In this document: positions 7,751 through 16,096 of the stretch, one piece after another
Layout of the letters: every line of letters starts with the position of its first letter
Position numbering within the stretch: the first letter of the stretch is position 1
DNA from: Lachnospiraceae bacterium
GTDB lineage: Bacteria > Bacillota > Clostridia > Lachnospirales > Lachnospiraceae
Length of the DNA stretch: 37,991 nt
Assembly: GCA_017623815.1 (NCBI GenBank)
Contig: JAGAOK010000074.1
Span: 1-37,991 of the forward strand
Reading direction: 5' to 3'
Translations under genes and position numbers: made by a program
Notes under the pieces: model-generated
What the model was told of the DNA's origin: nothing
The model's input: only the letters and a program-made list of their open reading frames with translations
Databases searched by the model: none

Positions 7751-8896
7751 TTAACACCTGCTCTCAATATATTCATAGCATGAGGCCTCTGTTTCCAGAA
7801 TCTCCTCCACCGTTGGATTTGCAATCACCTTATGCTGCTCCATGGATGCTCCGATTAATTCCGGTATCTCCAAAAAACGGATTTTACGTTCGAGGAACAG
7901 ACTGACTGCTTTTTCATTTGCCGCATTAAATACGGTTGGCATACTTCCGCCTGCGCGGAACGCCTCATAAGCCAGTTTCAGTCCGGTAAATACTTCCGGA
8001 TCCGGCTCTTCGAATGTGATTGACTTAAGCGCAAAGAAATCCACCTTATTGTCCTGCATCGGCAGACGATCCGGGTAAAAGAGCGCATACTGAATCGGCA
8101 GTTTCATATCCGGAACACCTAATTGCGCCATCACTGCTCCATCCACATACTCTACCATAGAATGTATGATGCTCTGAGGTTGTACTACTACTTTTATTTG
8201 CTCCGGTGATACATCAAACAGCCATCCGGCCTCAATCACTTCAAGCCCTTTGTTTACCATGGTCGCAGAATCGATGGTTATCTTGCGCCCCATCGCCCAG
8301 TTCGGATGCTTGAGCGCATCTTCCACCTGCACGTTTGCCATCTGCTCCTTCGTCCATCCCCGGAACGGTCCGCCGGAAGCTGTCAGCAAAATATGCCTGA
8401 TTTTATCCTTCGGCTCTCCGTTTAACGACTGAAAAATCGCACTGTGTTCACTGTCCACAGGCAAAATGGATACCCCATATTCCTTTGCAAGCGGCATAAT
8501 AATATGCCCTGCCGTTACAAGTGTCTCTTTATTGGCAAGCGCAATATCCTTTCCCGCCTTAATCGCTGCAATCGTCGGACGGATTCCGATCATACCGACA
8601 ATCGCCGTCACTACAACGTCCGCTTCCGGAAGAGATGCGATTTCCAAAAGTCCATCCATGCCTGCAAGCACTTTTACATCGGTATCCTTCACCTGCCCGC
8701 GGAGCTTTTCTGCCGCCTCCTCGGACCACATGACTGCATAAGATGGTTTATATGCCCTGATCTGCTGTTCCATCAGCGTTACGTTGCTTCCCGCTGCAAG
8801 TGCAAGCACCGACAAACGGTCGCTATAGCTGTCTACTACTTCCAGCGTCTGGGTTCCAATGGAACCGGTTGAACCTAATAAAACAATTTTTTTCAT
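7751..8896 (-). CDS. dxr: 1-deoxy-D-xylulose-5-phosphate reductoisomerase
   Basis: It catalyses the first committed MEP-pathway step, NADPH-dependent conversion of DXP to MEP, in the cytosol. The N-terminal Rossmann motif is LLGSTGSIGTQTL. NKETLVTAG is present, as are the divalent-metal/substrate motif SEHSAIFQ and the flexible loop around GGPFRGW. The 381-residue length is normal. RBS AGGA lies upstream of ATG at 8896. It shares an operon with ispG, so two enzymes of the same pathway flank the protease gene. Confidence 0.97.
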   Translation of the reverse strand: MKKIVLLGSTGSIGTQTLEVVDSYSDRLSVLALAAGSNVTLMEQQIRAYKPSYAVMWSEEAAEKLRGQVKDTDVKVLAGMDGLLEIASLPEADVVVTAIVGMIGIRPTIAAIKAGKDIALANKETLVTAGHIIMPLAKEYGVSILPVDSEHSAIFQSLNGEPKDKIRHILLTASGGPFRGWTKEQMANVQVEDALKHPNWAMGRKITIDSATMVNKGLEVIEAGWLFDVSPEQIKVVVQPQSIIHSMVEYVDGAVMAQLGVPDMKLPIQYALFYPDRLPMQDNKVDFFALKSITFEEPDPEVFTGLKLAYEAFRAGGSMPTVFNAANEKAVSLFLERKIRFLEIPELIGASMEQHKVIANPTVEEILETEASCYEYIESRC

Positions 8897-8986
8897 TTTC
8901 CAATTTTCCTCGTATATTCTTATTAAAGTATGACCTCTTTTTTCGTCTTAATACCTACGTGTTCTCACTCCGGCTTTTATTGCTCG

Positions 8987-9817
8987 TTACTGCAAATGAA
9001 GAAGAAGCATCGCTCCGTAATAAATCAGCGGAGCTGTCACAATCACACTGTCAAAGCGATCCATGATTCCACCATGGCCCGGAATCAGTTTCCCGTAATC
9101 TTTAATGTCATTATTTCTTTTGATTCCGGATGCCGCAAGATCTCCGATCTGACTAAGAACCGCTCCGACTGCAGCAATCAGCGGAAACGCTCGAAGCACA
9201 TCTCCCTCTACAAAAGTAACTCCTGCTTTATATAATACAAATGCATATAAAAAACCTACCACTGCCGAACCAACGATACCGCCAACTGCACCCTCGATCG
9301 ATTTTTTCGGACTAAGTACCGGAGCAAGTTTATGTTTCCCAAACAATACCCCAAAAAAGTACGCACAAGTATCACATACCCACGACGCAATGAATACCAA
9401 CCAGATAATAAAAATTCCGTTTTCCAGCATTCGCGTACGATAGATATAAGATAACATCATCGGTGCATATACAAAAGCAAAAACTGCCGCCATCGGCTGA
9501 CGCGCATCATACTTTGGAAATGTAAACACATAAACGAGCATCATTCCCATGATGGTCAAAATAATGGTTGCCATCAAAAAGTCCTTTGCCACCGGCGTTG
9601 CAAGCAGTATGTAATATGCAGTAATTCCGATATATCCTACCAGTTCCACACCACATATTTTATTCTTCTGCGGACGTACATGCGTCGCTTTGATCAGCTC
9701 GTTGTATCCAATCAGCGAAATCAGATAGGTCGCCCCAAACAAAACCCATCCGCCGCAAAGCATAGTAACCCCTAATATAATTACAAGAATAATTCCGCTA
9801 ATCACCCTTGTCAGCAT
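8987..9817 (-). CDS. cdsA: phosphatidate cytidylyltransferase
   Basis: It makes CDP-diacylglycerol from phosphatidic acid and CTP in the membrane, the branch point for phospholipid synthesis. The 276-residue sequence is strongly hydrophobic, with roughly 7-8 predicted helices. The family signature is at the C-terminal end: LSPKKSIEGAVGG, then SQIGDLAASGIKRNNDIKD and PGHGGIMDRFDS, carrying the conserved Asp residues. The start follows GGAGGAGT and overlaps the end of uppS by translation-coupling distance (1 bp gap). The 90-bp gap before the dxr start holds no clear signal. Confidence 0.96.
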   Translation of the reverse strand: MLTRVISGIILVIILGVTMLCGGWVLFGATYLISLIGYNELIKATHVRPQKNKICGVELVGYIGITAYYILLATPVAKDFLMATIILTIMGMMLVYVFTFPKYDARQPMAAVFAFVYAPMMLSYIYRTRMLENGIFIIWLVFIASWVCDTCAYFFGVLFGKHKLAPVLSPKKSIEGAVGGIVGSAVVGFLYAFVLYKAGVTFVEGDVLRAFPLIAAVGAVLSQIGDLAASGIKRNNDIKDYGKLIPGHGGIMDRFDSVIVTAPLIYYGAMLLLHLQ

Positions 9818-9818
9818 A

Positions 9819-10538
9819 CTACTCCTCCTTTACCAGACCAAATCGTCTGTCGCGCATATTGTATGCCTCAATTGCCTTCTCAAGTTCTTTTTTATCAAAT
9901 GCAGGCCACGGAACCGGCGCAAAATAAAACTCTGTATATGCCAGCTGCCAGATCAGGAAATTAGATATTCTCTGTTCGCCGCTTGTACGAATCATAAGAT
10001 CCGGTTCCGGAATTCCTTTCGTGTCCAGATAATCCGCAAAGTTCTCAATCGTAAGATCTTCCGCTTTTAACTTTCCGTCTGCTGTCTCCGTCATAATTTT
10101 GCGCACAGCACGCACAATTTCGTCCTGTCCTCCATAGTTAAGTGCAATCTGGAAATGAAGCCCGCTATAGTCTTTGGTCGCTTCTTCAAGCTCTGCAATA
10201 CGTTTTTGCAAATCCGGATCCAGTCCGGCCTTATCTCCGAGCACCTTTACACACATATTATTTTTTGCTGCCGTTTTTAAGCAGGTACTCATATATTTGT
10301 CTAACAGTTTCATCAGCGCATCTACTTCATCCTTCGGACGGTTCCAGTTCTCCGTCGAAAATGCGTAAACGGTCAAATATTTTACTCCCAGATTATGCGC
10401 CGCTTCACAAATCACTTCCACATTTTTACTTCCCTGTACATGGCCGTAATTGCGCGGCATTCCTTTACTCTTAGCCCATCTGCCGTTTCCATCTAAAATT
10501 ATTGCAATATGATTTGGTATTATCATGTTCTTTTCCAT
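9819..10538 (-). CDS. uppS: isoprenyl transferase (undecaprenyl diphosphate synthase)
   Basis: This cis-prenyltransferase builds the C55 lipid carrier for peptidoglycan and other wall polymers from FPP and IPP. The catalytic Asp sits in IAIILDGNGRWAK; FSTENWNRP and the C-terminal IRTSGEQRISNFLIWQ/YTEFYF motifs are all present. I chose the ATG at 10538 (MEKNMIIPNH, 239 residues), a normal length. A TTG at 10571 would add 11 residues with no family support, and an internal ATG at 10526 is also possible. The RBS is weak for all three. The product of the MEP pathway (dxr, ispG) feeds this enzyme. Confidence 0.95.
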   Translation of the reverse strand: MEKNMIIPNHIAIILDGNGRWAKSKGMPRNYGHVQGSKNVEVICEAAHNLGVKYLTVYAFSTENWNRPKDEVDALMKLLDKYMSTCLKTAAKNNMCVKVLGDKAGLDPDLQKRIAELEEATKDYSGLHFQIALNYGGQDEIVRAVRKIMTETADGKLKAEDLTIENFADYLDTKGIPEPDLMIRTSGEQRISNFLIWQLAYTEFYFAPVPWPAFDKKELEKAIEAYNMRDRRFGLVKEE

Positions 10539-10594
10539 CTCAAATCTCAAACCTTTCTTCTCGCTCCACAATGCGTGTGAATATAAAACGAAAG

Positions 10595-10618
10595 GGGAAA
10601 GGCCGGACGGCCTCTCCC
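10595..10618 (-). terminator. GC-rich hairpin between frr and uppS
   Basis: An 11-bp stem (10595-10605 with 10608-10618, one G-U pair) around a two-base turn lies 18 bp after the frr stop. On the minus strand it is followed by CCTTTCGTTTTAT, a poor T-tract. It is probably an attenuating or partial terminator, because no convincing promoter for uppS lies between it and the gene. Confidence 0.5.
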
Positions 10619-10635
10619 ATAACTTTTGTCCTAAA

Positions 10636-11187
10636 TTAAACGGTAAGGATCTCCTTCGATTTCTCCTCGATCATCTCATCAATCTTCTTGACATATTTGT
10701 CTGTCAACTTCTGTAACTGATCTTCTAACTGTTTGATCTCGTCTTCGGAAACATCTGTCTTTGCAAGCTTTTTAAACGCATCATTTCCGTCACGTCTTAC
10801 ATTGCGGACAGCAACCTTATTTTCCTCACCTTTTCTCTTAACATCCTTTACCAGATCTTTACGACGCTCCTCTGTAAGTTCCGGGAATACCAGACGAATC
10901 ACAGAACCATCATTGGATGGTGTAATACCAAGATCTGACATCATGATTGCTTTCTCGATTTCCTTAATCAATGTTTTTTCCCAAGGTGCAATCTGGATCA
11001 TACGTGGTTCCGGAACTGTAATGTTACCCACCTGCTGAAGCGGTGTCGGTGTTCCGTAATAATCCACTTTGATTTTATCAAGCACGTGCGGATTTGCTCT
11101 TCCCGCACGGATTGTTCCGTACTCTGACAAAAGAAAATCTACTGCCTTCTGCATTTTCTCTTCATAAACTTTAATTCTTTCATCCAT
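10636..11187 (-). CDS. frr: ribosome recycling factor
   Basis: RRF splits post-termination ribosomes together with EF-G. The 183-residue length and the sequence fit the family throughout: IRAGRANPHVLDKI, YYGTPTPLQQVGNI, the PSNDGSVIRLVFPELTEERR segment and the helical Lys/Glu-rich C-terminus. Start ATG at 11187 has GGAGG 8 nt upstream. It follows pyrH by 13 bp, the widespread pyrH-frr order, and precedes uppS. Confidence 0.98.
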   Translation of the reverse strand: MDERIKVYEEKMQKAVDFLLSEYGTIRAGRANPHVLDKIKVDYYGTPTPLQQVGNITVPEPRMIQIAPWEKTLIKEIEKAIMMSDLGITPSNDGSVIRLVFPELTEERRKDLVKDVKRKGEENKVAVRNVRRDGNDAFKKLAKTDVSEDEIKQLEDQLQKLTDKYVKKIDEMIEEKSKEILTV

Positions 11188-11200
11188 TTTTATATCCTCC

Positions 11201-11896
11201 CTATACTGTTACTTTTGTTCCGTTAAACTTTCCTTTGATTGTATTTACAATACTGTTTTCTTCATTTAATCCAAATACCCACATTGGCATTTTGTTCTCT
11301 TTTGCCAAAATAGACGCGGTCATGTCTACCACCTGTAAATTCTTGGCAACCACCTCATCAATGGATACCTCATCATATTTCTTTGCAGCCGGATTGATTC
11401 GCGGATCGTCATCATAGACTCCGTCGATTGCCTTAGCAAGCAGGATAACATCTGCCTCCACCTCAATGGCTCTGAGCATTACCCCTGTATCGGTCGAAAA
11501 ATACGGATGTCCTGTTCCACCTGCAAAAAATACAACCTTTCCCTGACCGAACCATTCATTTGCGCGGTCTTTTGAAAAAAGCTCAGTAAAGGCTCCGCAA
11601 ACAAAAGGTGTCAGAATCCCGGTCTGCATTCCTACGCTGCGAAAAATCTCCGAAACATAAATACAGTTCATGATTGTAGCAAGCATTCCAATCTGGTCAG
11701 CCTTCGTGCGGTCGATATTTTCACTGGTACGACCTCTCCAGAAATTGCCACCGCCGATAACAATTCCGACTTCCACACCGCCATCCACAAGCTGCTTTAC
11801 CTGAAGTGCTACTCCTCTGACTGTCTCCTCGTCAAATCCTGTCTTTTTTTCTCCTGCGAGTGCTTCTCCACTCAATTTTAACATGATTCTCTTCAT
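11201..11896 (-). CDS. pyrH: uridylate kinase (UMP kinase)
   Basis: It phosphorylates UMP to UDP in the cytosol. This hexameric amino-acid-kinase-fold enzyme is normally GTP-activated and UTP-inhibited. Motifs are LKLSGEAL at the N-terminus, IVIGGGNFWRG, FFAGGTGHPYFSTDTG and LLAKAIDGVYDDDPR. Length 231 residues is slightly short of B. subtilis PyrH (240). RBS AGGAG precedes the ATG at 11896; a second ATG four codons in is less favoured. In B. subtilis it directly follows tsf; here two envelope-type genes intervene. Confidence 0.97.
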   Translation of the reverse strand: MKRIMLKLSGEALAGEKKTGFDEETVRGVALQVKQLVDGGVEVGIVIGGGNFWRGRTSENIDRTKADQIGMLATIMNCIYVSEIFRSVGMQTGILTPFVCGAFTELFSKDRANEWFGQGKVVFFAGGTGHPYFSTDTGVMLRAIEVEADVILLAKAIDGVYDDDPRINPAAKKYDEVSIDEVVAKNLQVVDMTASILAKENKMPMWVFGLNEENSIVNTIKGKFNGTKVTV

Positions 11897-11921
11897 GACG
11901 TTCTCCTATCTCTTTCTATCT

Positions 11922-12944
11922 CTATTTCTGAATCAGATCATCAAAGAAAGATGTCGGATTTACTTCCGCGTAACACTGTGAACACATACCTTCGATCACA
12001 GCACCATTGTTGATCTGTACTGATTTTGATTTGATATTTCCCATCACAATAGCGGATGCATCCAATATTACCGGTCCCTGTACATCGATATCACCTTTTA
12101 CTGCACCTGCAATCACCGCGCTGCTTGCCATAATATCACCGATAATTACGGAATTCTGTCCGATTTTAACAGTTCCGTCCGCATTCACCTTACCTGTAAT
12201 ATGTGCAGAATCTGCAAATATCTCTGCTGCCTTCGAATTTCCCTCAATCGTTCCGGATACATTTAATTTACCCAAAATCTCAACATTTCCTTTTACTTTT
12301 CCAAGAACCTCTACGCTTCCTTTGGAAATCATATCTCCGGCGATCGTCATACCTGCTGTAATTACAGCTGTCTCATCCGCCACTTCTTCTTCTGCCAAGT
12401 TCATAATCTGTTCTGCCATTGCTTTTTCTACCTCTTTTTCTATTTCTGTATCTTCTGTATCTTCTGCCGGTACTGCTTTCAGAAGTTCTTCCGGTGACTG
12501 AATCTCTCTTTCTTCAAAATCTTCATCCCCGAGTTCTTCCTTCGCTACTATATTTGCAATACTTGCAATCTGTGCAGCTGCGGCATCAATTACAGGCGCT
12601 GTCGCCGGTTCCGAAACTTCTTTCTCCGGCTTCGGTTCTTCCTCCGGCTCTTTTGGCTGCGCATCTTCCTCTGCCACCGGCTCTTCCTCCGGCTCTTTTG
12701 GCTGCGCATCTTCCTCCGCTACCGGTTCTTTCACCTCTTCCGGATTCTCATCCTCTACCCGGTCATCTTCTGACATTTCTTTGCCAAATTCCTCCGCCAG
12801 AGCCTTTTCTACCTCTTTCATAGCCTCGTCAACTGCGGTATCCTCTTCAACATCCAACACTTCTATTTCTGACAAAGCCTCATCCGGCATCATTTCACCT
12901 ACTGCAAGTGACAAATCTTCTTTCAAATCCTGAAAAAAACCCAC
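11922..12944 (-). CDS. bactofilin-family protein with long acidic N-terminal region
   Basis: The C-terminal part, about residues 195-318, is a run of short Gly/Val/Ile beta-strand repeats (GSVEVLGKVKGNVEILG, then IFADSAHITGKVNADG) typical of bactofilin beta-helices, which self-assemble into filaments on the membrane and scaffold wall or motility machinery. Residues 1-190 are Glu-rich and probably disordered, with an exact 15-residue tandem repeat at 73-87 and 88-102. A CSQC motif follows the helix (C321, C324). Start is GTG at 12944 with GGAGG 8 nt upstream. It lies 22 bp after a polysaccharide deacetylase gene and 25 bp before pyrH. The family call is good; the specific job is inferred only. 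Confidence 0.85.
   Translation of the reverse strand: MGFFQDLKEDLSLAVGEMMPDEALSEIEVLDVEEDTAVDEAMKEVEKALAEEFGKEMSEDDRVEDENPEEVKEPVAEEDAQPKEPEEEPVAEEDAQPKEPEEEPKPEKEVSEPATAPVIDAAAAQIASIANIVAKEELGDEDFEEREIQSPEELLKAVPAEDTEDTEIEKEVEKAMAEQIMNLAEEEVADETAVITAGMTIAGDMISKGSVEVLGKVKGNVEILGKLNVSGTIEGNSKAAEIFADSAHITGKVNADGTVKIGQNSVIIGDIMASSAVIAGAVKGDIDVQGPVILDASAIVMGNIKSKSVQINNGAVIEGMCSQCYAEVNPTSFFDDLIQK
12639..12728 (-). repeat. 45-bp tandem duplication in the bactofilin gene
   Basis: Two nearly identical in-frame 45-bp units (12639-12683 and 12684-12728) encode the same 15 residues beginning EPVAEEDAQPK. They differ only at synonymous positions near the right ends of the units. This looks like a slip-generated expansion of the acidic, disordered segment. 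Confidence 0.85.
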
Positions 12945-12966
12945 TGTACCATCCTCCGTTTCTCTA

Positions 12967-13911
12967 TTATTTCTCCTGTTGTTCCAAATGGTGCACCATG
13001 GTCATCTCATCATCTACCGGTGCAAATTCCATATTCTCTGTACCCTGTATCTCTTCAATAATCAGAGGCAACGCCTCCACCGTCGAAGTTTTATCGGCTG
13101 CATCATGCAAAAGCACGACTGCTGTATGATATTTCCCAACATGATCCGTTACATTTGCTGCTATTTGCTGCGGTCTTAAGTTTCTGCCCGTCGCATCCTG
13201 ACAAGAAACATTCCAGTCGAGATAAAAAATATTTTCCTCTGTCAAATATTCTGTCAGTTCTGCCATCGGAACTTCGCTCACACCATTTGAGCTTCCTCCC
13301 GGAAAGCGATAAAATCTGGACCACACTCCGGTGGTATCGTACAAAAACTCCTGCAACGCATTTAAATCCTCTACAAACTGCTCCTTGGATGCGTATATCT
13401 CCCCATATCTGTGACTGTAAGAATGCATACCAAGTGTATGCCCCTCTTCCACAATCCGCTGATATAGCGGCAGATATCTTTCCTGCTCCTTTCCCGTTAC
13501 AAAAAAGGTCGCTTTGACATCATACAATGCAAGGATATCAAGGATAGCTTCGGTATTCGAACTCGGTCCATCGTCAAAAGTCAGATATACCTTGGTCAGA
13601 TTTTCCTGCGCATCCGCTTGATCCGGCTCTGTCTCCGTCTGCGAAATTTCTTCGTATGGTTCCTTCCGAATCAGTACTTCTGGTTCCTCCACACTGCTCT
13701 CCGGTTTTGGCTGTGCCATGACCGGTTCGCTCGCCACTGACATCTGTCTCTTTGCACTTAATGCATCAATCTGCCTTTGCAGCTGTCCCACCTTAATAAA
13801 CAGCAAAATGCATAACACGATAGGAATCAAAATCCCGCAAATCAGGAACGCAATGATTAACTTTTTTAATACCGCGACCCGTCTGGTCCTTCCGTCTTCC
13901 TGATTGGACAT
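12967..13911 (-). CDS. membrane-anchored polysaccharide deacetylase (NodB domain)
   Basis: This is predicted to act outside the membrane, removing acetyl groups from peptidoglycan or another N-acetylated wall glycan. A positively charged N-terminus precedes one helix at about 17-38 (signal anchor), then an acidic/Pro spacer to about 100. The NodB domain runs from about 107: TFDDGP (D113 catalytic base, D114 metal), HSYSHRYG (H163, H167 metal ligands), RFPGGSS near 202, WNVSCQDATG, and LLHDAAD near the C-terminus with the catalytic His. All key residues are present, so it should be active. RBS AGGAG lies about 10 nt upstream of ATG 13911. It forms a pair with the bactofilin gene downstream. 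The true substrate cannot be read from sequence. Confidence 0.92.
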   Translation of the reverse strand: MSNQEDGRTRRVAVLKKLIIAFLICGILIPIVLCILLFIKVGQLQRQIDALSAKRQMSVASEPVMAQPKPESSVEEPEVLIRKEPYEEISQTETEPDQADAQENLTKVYLTFDDGPSSNTEAILDILALYDVKATFFVTGKEQERYLPLYQRIVEEGHTLGMHSYSHRYGEIYASKEQFVEDLNALQEFLYDTTGVWSRFYRFPGGSSNGVSEVPMAELTEYLTEENIFYLDWNVSCQDATGRNLRPQQIAANVTDHVGKYHTAVVLLHDAADKTSTVEALPLIIEEIQGTENMEFAPVDDEMTMVHHLEQQEK

Positions 13912-13941
13912 GGCATAAGCTCTCCTTTACATATTCGTTTT

Positions 13942-13950
13942 ATTGTACCA
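13942..13950 (-). promoter_or_regulatory. extended -10 promoter candidate for the deacetylase-bactofilin-pyrH-frr unit
   Basis: On the minus strand TGGTACAAT (TGN plus TACAAT) lies about 31 bp upstream of the deacetylase ATG. There is no good -35, which is acceptable for an extended -10 element. Confidence 0.4.
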
Positions 13951-13987
13951 TAAAACGCCATGTAAAAAAAGCATTTTAACAGATTTT

Positions 13988-14016
13988 ATTTTACATCATT
14001 TCATAAATATATGCAA
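13988..14016 (-). promoter_or_regulatory. sigma-A-like promoter downstream of tsf
   Basis: On the minus strand TTGCAT (14011-14016) and TAAAAT (13988-13993) are spaced exactly 17 bp apart. They lie between the post-tsf hairpin and the deacetylase gene. The -35 touches the base of that hairpin, so transcription could restart just after it. Confidence 0.45.
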
Positions 14017-14062
14017 TGAAATAGAGGAACATCCTAAGATATTCCTCCACAAACATTTCATT
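14015..14062 (-). terminator. long imperfect hairpin after tsf
   Basis: AATGAAAT/ATTTCATT (14015-14022/14055-14062) and GAGGAA/TTCCTC (14024-14029/14042-14047) form a two-part stem starting 12 bp after the tsf stop. The minus-strand sequence after it is AT-rich but has no T-run, so it may be a weak terminator or an mRNA 3' end protector. Confidence 0.4.
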
Positions 14063-14073
14063 ATTTTATTCGC

Positions 14074-15153
14074 TTACGCGTTCATCTGAGCAGCAACTTC
14101 TGCAGCGAAGTCTTCGTTCTTTTTCTCCATACCTTCACCAACTTCAAAACGAATGAATTTAGCGATAGTAAGCTCTTTGTTTACTGACTCAAGATATTTA
14201 CCAACCGTCTGTTTTCCGTCTTCAGCTTTTACATAAACCTGATCAAGAAGGCTGATTTCTTTCAGCTGTTTTGAAATACGACCTTCAATCATTCCGCCAA
14301 AAATCTTGTCTGCAACGATATTTGCTTTATCCTGCATTGCAAGGTCAGCCAATGTAGCTTTAGCAGCATCTGAAAGGAAGTTAAATAAATATTTGTCATT
14401 TTTCTTCTCTTCATATGCAGCAAAATCTTCATCTGAGAATAATTTACCATCTACTACTTTAGCAAATAATGCATTTAAGATCGGTTTCGGAAGTGAAGCC
14501 GGATCATTTAATGAACTGTCTACTGTGATATCTCTCATCTTATCGATTTCAGCCTGTGAAATATCAGCTCTTCCAACGTACTGCGGATTCATAGCCGCAA
14601 CCTGCATAGCAACATTTACTAATGCTTCTTTCTCAGCATCACCGCTTGCACCTGTAGCAGCAACTAAAACACCAATCTTTCCACCGCCATGAAGATAAGT
14701 AGCTACGCAATCTCCTGAAACTTTTGCGAATCTACGGAAAGATAATTTTTCTCCGATGGTAGCTGTCTTTTCTACCAAAAGATCCTGGAGACCGCCTGTA
14801 GCAAGAACTGCCTCAACATCTTCACCATTTGCACCACCGTTTAATCCTGATGCAAGAGCTGTGTCAGCAACTGTCTGTACAAACTCCTGGAACACTTCGT
14901 TCTTAGCAACAAAGTCTGTTTCAGAGTTAACTTCAGCTACAACTGCCTCTGTGCCGTTAGTAGCTACACGAGCAATACCTTCCGCTGCAATTCTGCTGGC
15001 TTTCTTTTCCATCTTAGCAGCACCGCTTTTTCTTAATACGTCAACAGCTGCGTCCATATCGCCATTTGTTTCTGTAAGAGCCTTTTTACAGTCCATCATA
15101 CCTGCGCCTGTCATTTCTCTTAACTCTTTTACCATACTTGCTGTAATTGCCAT
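14074..15153 (-). CDS. tsf: elongation factor Ts with an insertion
   Basis: EF-Ts is the cytosolic guanine-nucleotide exchange factor for EF-Tu. The N-terminal UBA-like domain (VKELREMTGAGMMDCKKAL, residues 8-25) and the nucleotide-exchange motif NSETDFVAKN (76-85) are intact. The usual EF-Ts core continues with VAMQVAAMNPQYV and EGRISKQLKEISLLDQ. At 359 residues it is longer than B. subtilis EF-Ts (293). The excess is largely an extra block at about 209-280 between the two core subdomains. RBS GGAGG lies upstream of ATG 15153. It is co-transcribed with rpsB, 44 bp upstream, and followed by a hairpin rather than by pyrH. Confidence 0.97.
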   Translation of the reverse strand: MAITASMVKELREMTGAGMMDCKKALTETNGDMDAAVDVLRKSGAAKMEKKASRIAAEGIARVATNGTEAVVAEVNSETDFVAKNEVFQEFVQTVADTALASGLNGGANGEDVEAVLATGGLQDLLVEKTATIGEKLSFRRFAKVSGDCVATYLHGGGKIGVLVAATGASGDAEKEALVNVAMQVAAMNPQYVGRADISQAEIDKMRDITVDSSLNDPASLPKPILNALFAKVVDGKLFSDEDFAAYEEKKNDKYLFNFLSDAAKATLADLAMQDKANIVADKIFGGMIEGRISKQLKEISLLDQVYVKAEDGKQTVGKYLESVNKELTIAKFIRFEVGEGMEKKNEDFAAEVAAQMNA

Positions 15154-15197
15154 TCTATTTTCCTCCGTTATTAACTAAACTTGTTTACGAAACCAAA

Positions 15198-15926
15198 TTA
15201 TTCTGCATCTGCCTCTTCTACTGCTTCTACAACTTCTTCAGCTGCGCCCTGGTTTGCTTCGATTACAGCATCTGCCATTTTAGAAACGATCAGTTTTACT
15301 GCACGGATTGCATCATCGTTACCCGGAATTACGAAATCAAGTTCTTCCGGATCACAGTTTGTATCAGCGATACCAACTAATGTGATTCCAAGTGCGTGTG
15401 CTTCCTGGATACAGATTCTTTCCTTCTTAGGGTCAACAACAAAGATAGCATCCGGAATATGCTCCATCTCTTTGATACCGCCTAAGTTTTTCTCTAATTT
15501 TTCCCACTCTTTTTTAAGAGCGATAACTTCTTTCTTTGGAAGTACATCAAATGTACCGTCTTCTGCCATAGTTTCAATTGCTTTTAAACGAGCGATTCTT
15601 GACTGGATGGTCTTGAAGTTTGTAAGCATACCACCTAACCATCTCTCGTTTACGTAGTACATTCCGCAACGCTCAGCTTCTGTCTTAACCGCATCCTGTG
15701 CCTGTTTCTTTGTACCTACGAAAAGGATAGTACCGCCTGCTGAAGCAACTTCTGAAATTGCCTGGTAAGCTTCATCCACTTTACCTACAGATGTCTGTAA
15801 GTCGATGATGTGGATACCATTTCTCTCTGTGTAGATGTATGGAGCCATCTTAGGGTTCCATCTTCTTGTCTGATGTCCGAAATGAACACCTGCTTCTAAT
15901 AACTGTTTCATTGAAATAACGCTCAT
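15198..15926 (-). CDS. rpsB: 30S ribosomal protein S2
   Basis: A 242-residue S2 of ordinary length and sequence: [22 protein letters not shown] at the start (shared by the family), then [26 protein letters not shown] and [12 protein letters not shown], with the usual acidic C-terminal tail. It assembles late on the 30S head-body junction. GGAGGT lies 6 nt upstream of the ATG. It has its own promoter and a structured leader, and leads the rpsB-tsf unit. As in B. subtilis it lies directly downstream of the fla/che operon. Confidence 0.98.
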   Translation of the reverse strand: MSVISMKQLLEAGVHFGHQTRRWNPKMAPYIYTERNGIHIIDLQTSVGKVDEAYQAISEVASAGGTILFVGTKKQAQDAVKTEAERCGMYYVNERWLGGMLTNFKTIQSRIARLKAIETMAEDGTFDVLPKKEVIALKKEWEKLEKNLGGIKEMEHIPDAIFVVDPKKERICIQEAHALGITLVGIADTNCDPEELDFVIPGNDDAIRAVKLIVSKMADAVIEANQGAAEEVVEAVEEADAE

Positions 15927-16061
15927 GTCTTTACCTCCGTTTGGTTAAAATTTGCTTCCGCAAACATCCTCTTTCCGTGCCACCTCCGCGTTAAAGAAGC
16001 ACCGGCCGGAAATCCGTCTGCGTGTTTACTCGTTACCCGCTGTGTCTTCGCAGACCACAAC
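15927..16061 (-). promoter_or_regulatory. structured 5' leader of rpsB, possible autoregulatory element
   Basis: About 135 nt separates the inferred transcription start from the rpsB ATG, long for a simple leader. GTCTGCG/CGCAGAC (arms 16049-16055 and 16016-16022) can form a 7-bp stem. The same upstream arm can instead pair locally in a hairpin at 16042-16058 (GTGTCT/AGACAC with one bulge), so the two folds compete. A separate TTTGC/GCAAA hairpin lies at 15951-15964, close to the RBS. Ribosomal-protein operons are often controlled by their product binding the leader. That this leader does so is inference. Confidence 0.45.
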
Positions 16062-16067
16062 GCATAG

Positions 16068-16096
16068 AGTTTAACACAAAAAAGCCCCTATTTCAA
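16068..16096 (-). promoter_or_regulatory. rpsB promoter overlapping the upstream terminator
   Basis: On the minus strand TTGAAA (16091-16096) and TAAACT (16068-16073) are spaced exactly 17 bp apart. The -35 box overlaps the terminator loop and the spacer contains the downstream stem arm and T-run. Transcription would start near 16061. Confidence 0.65.
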
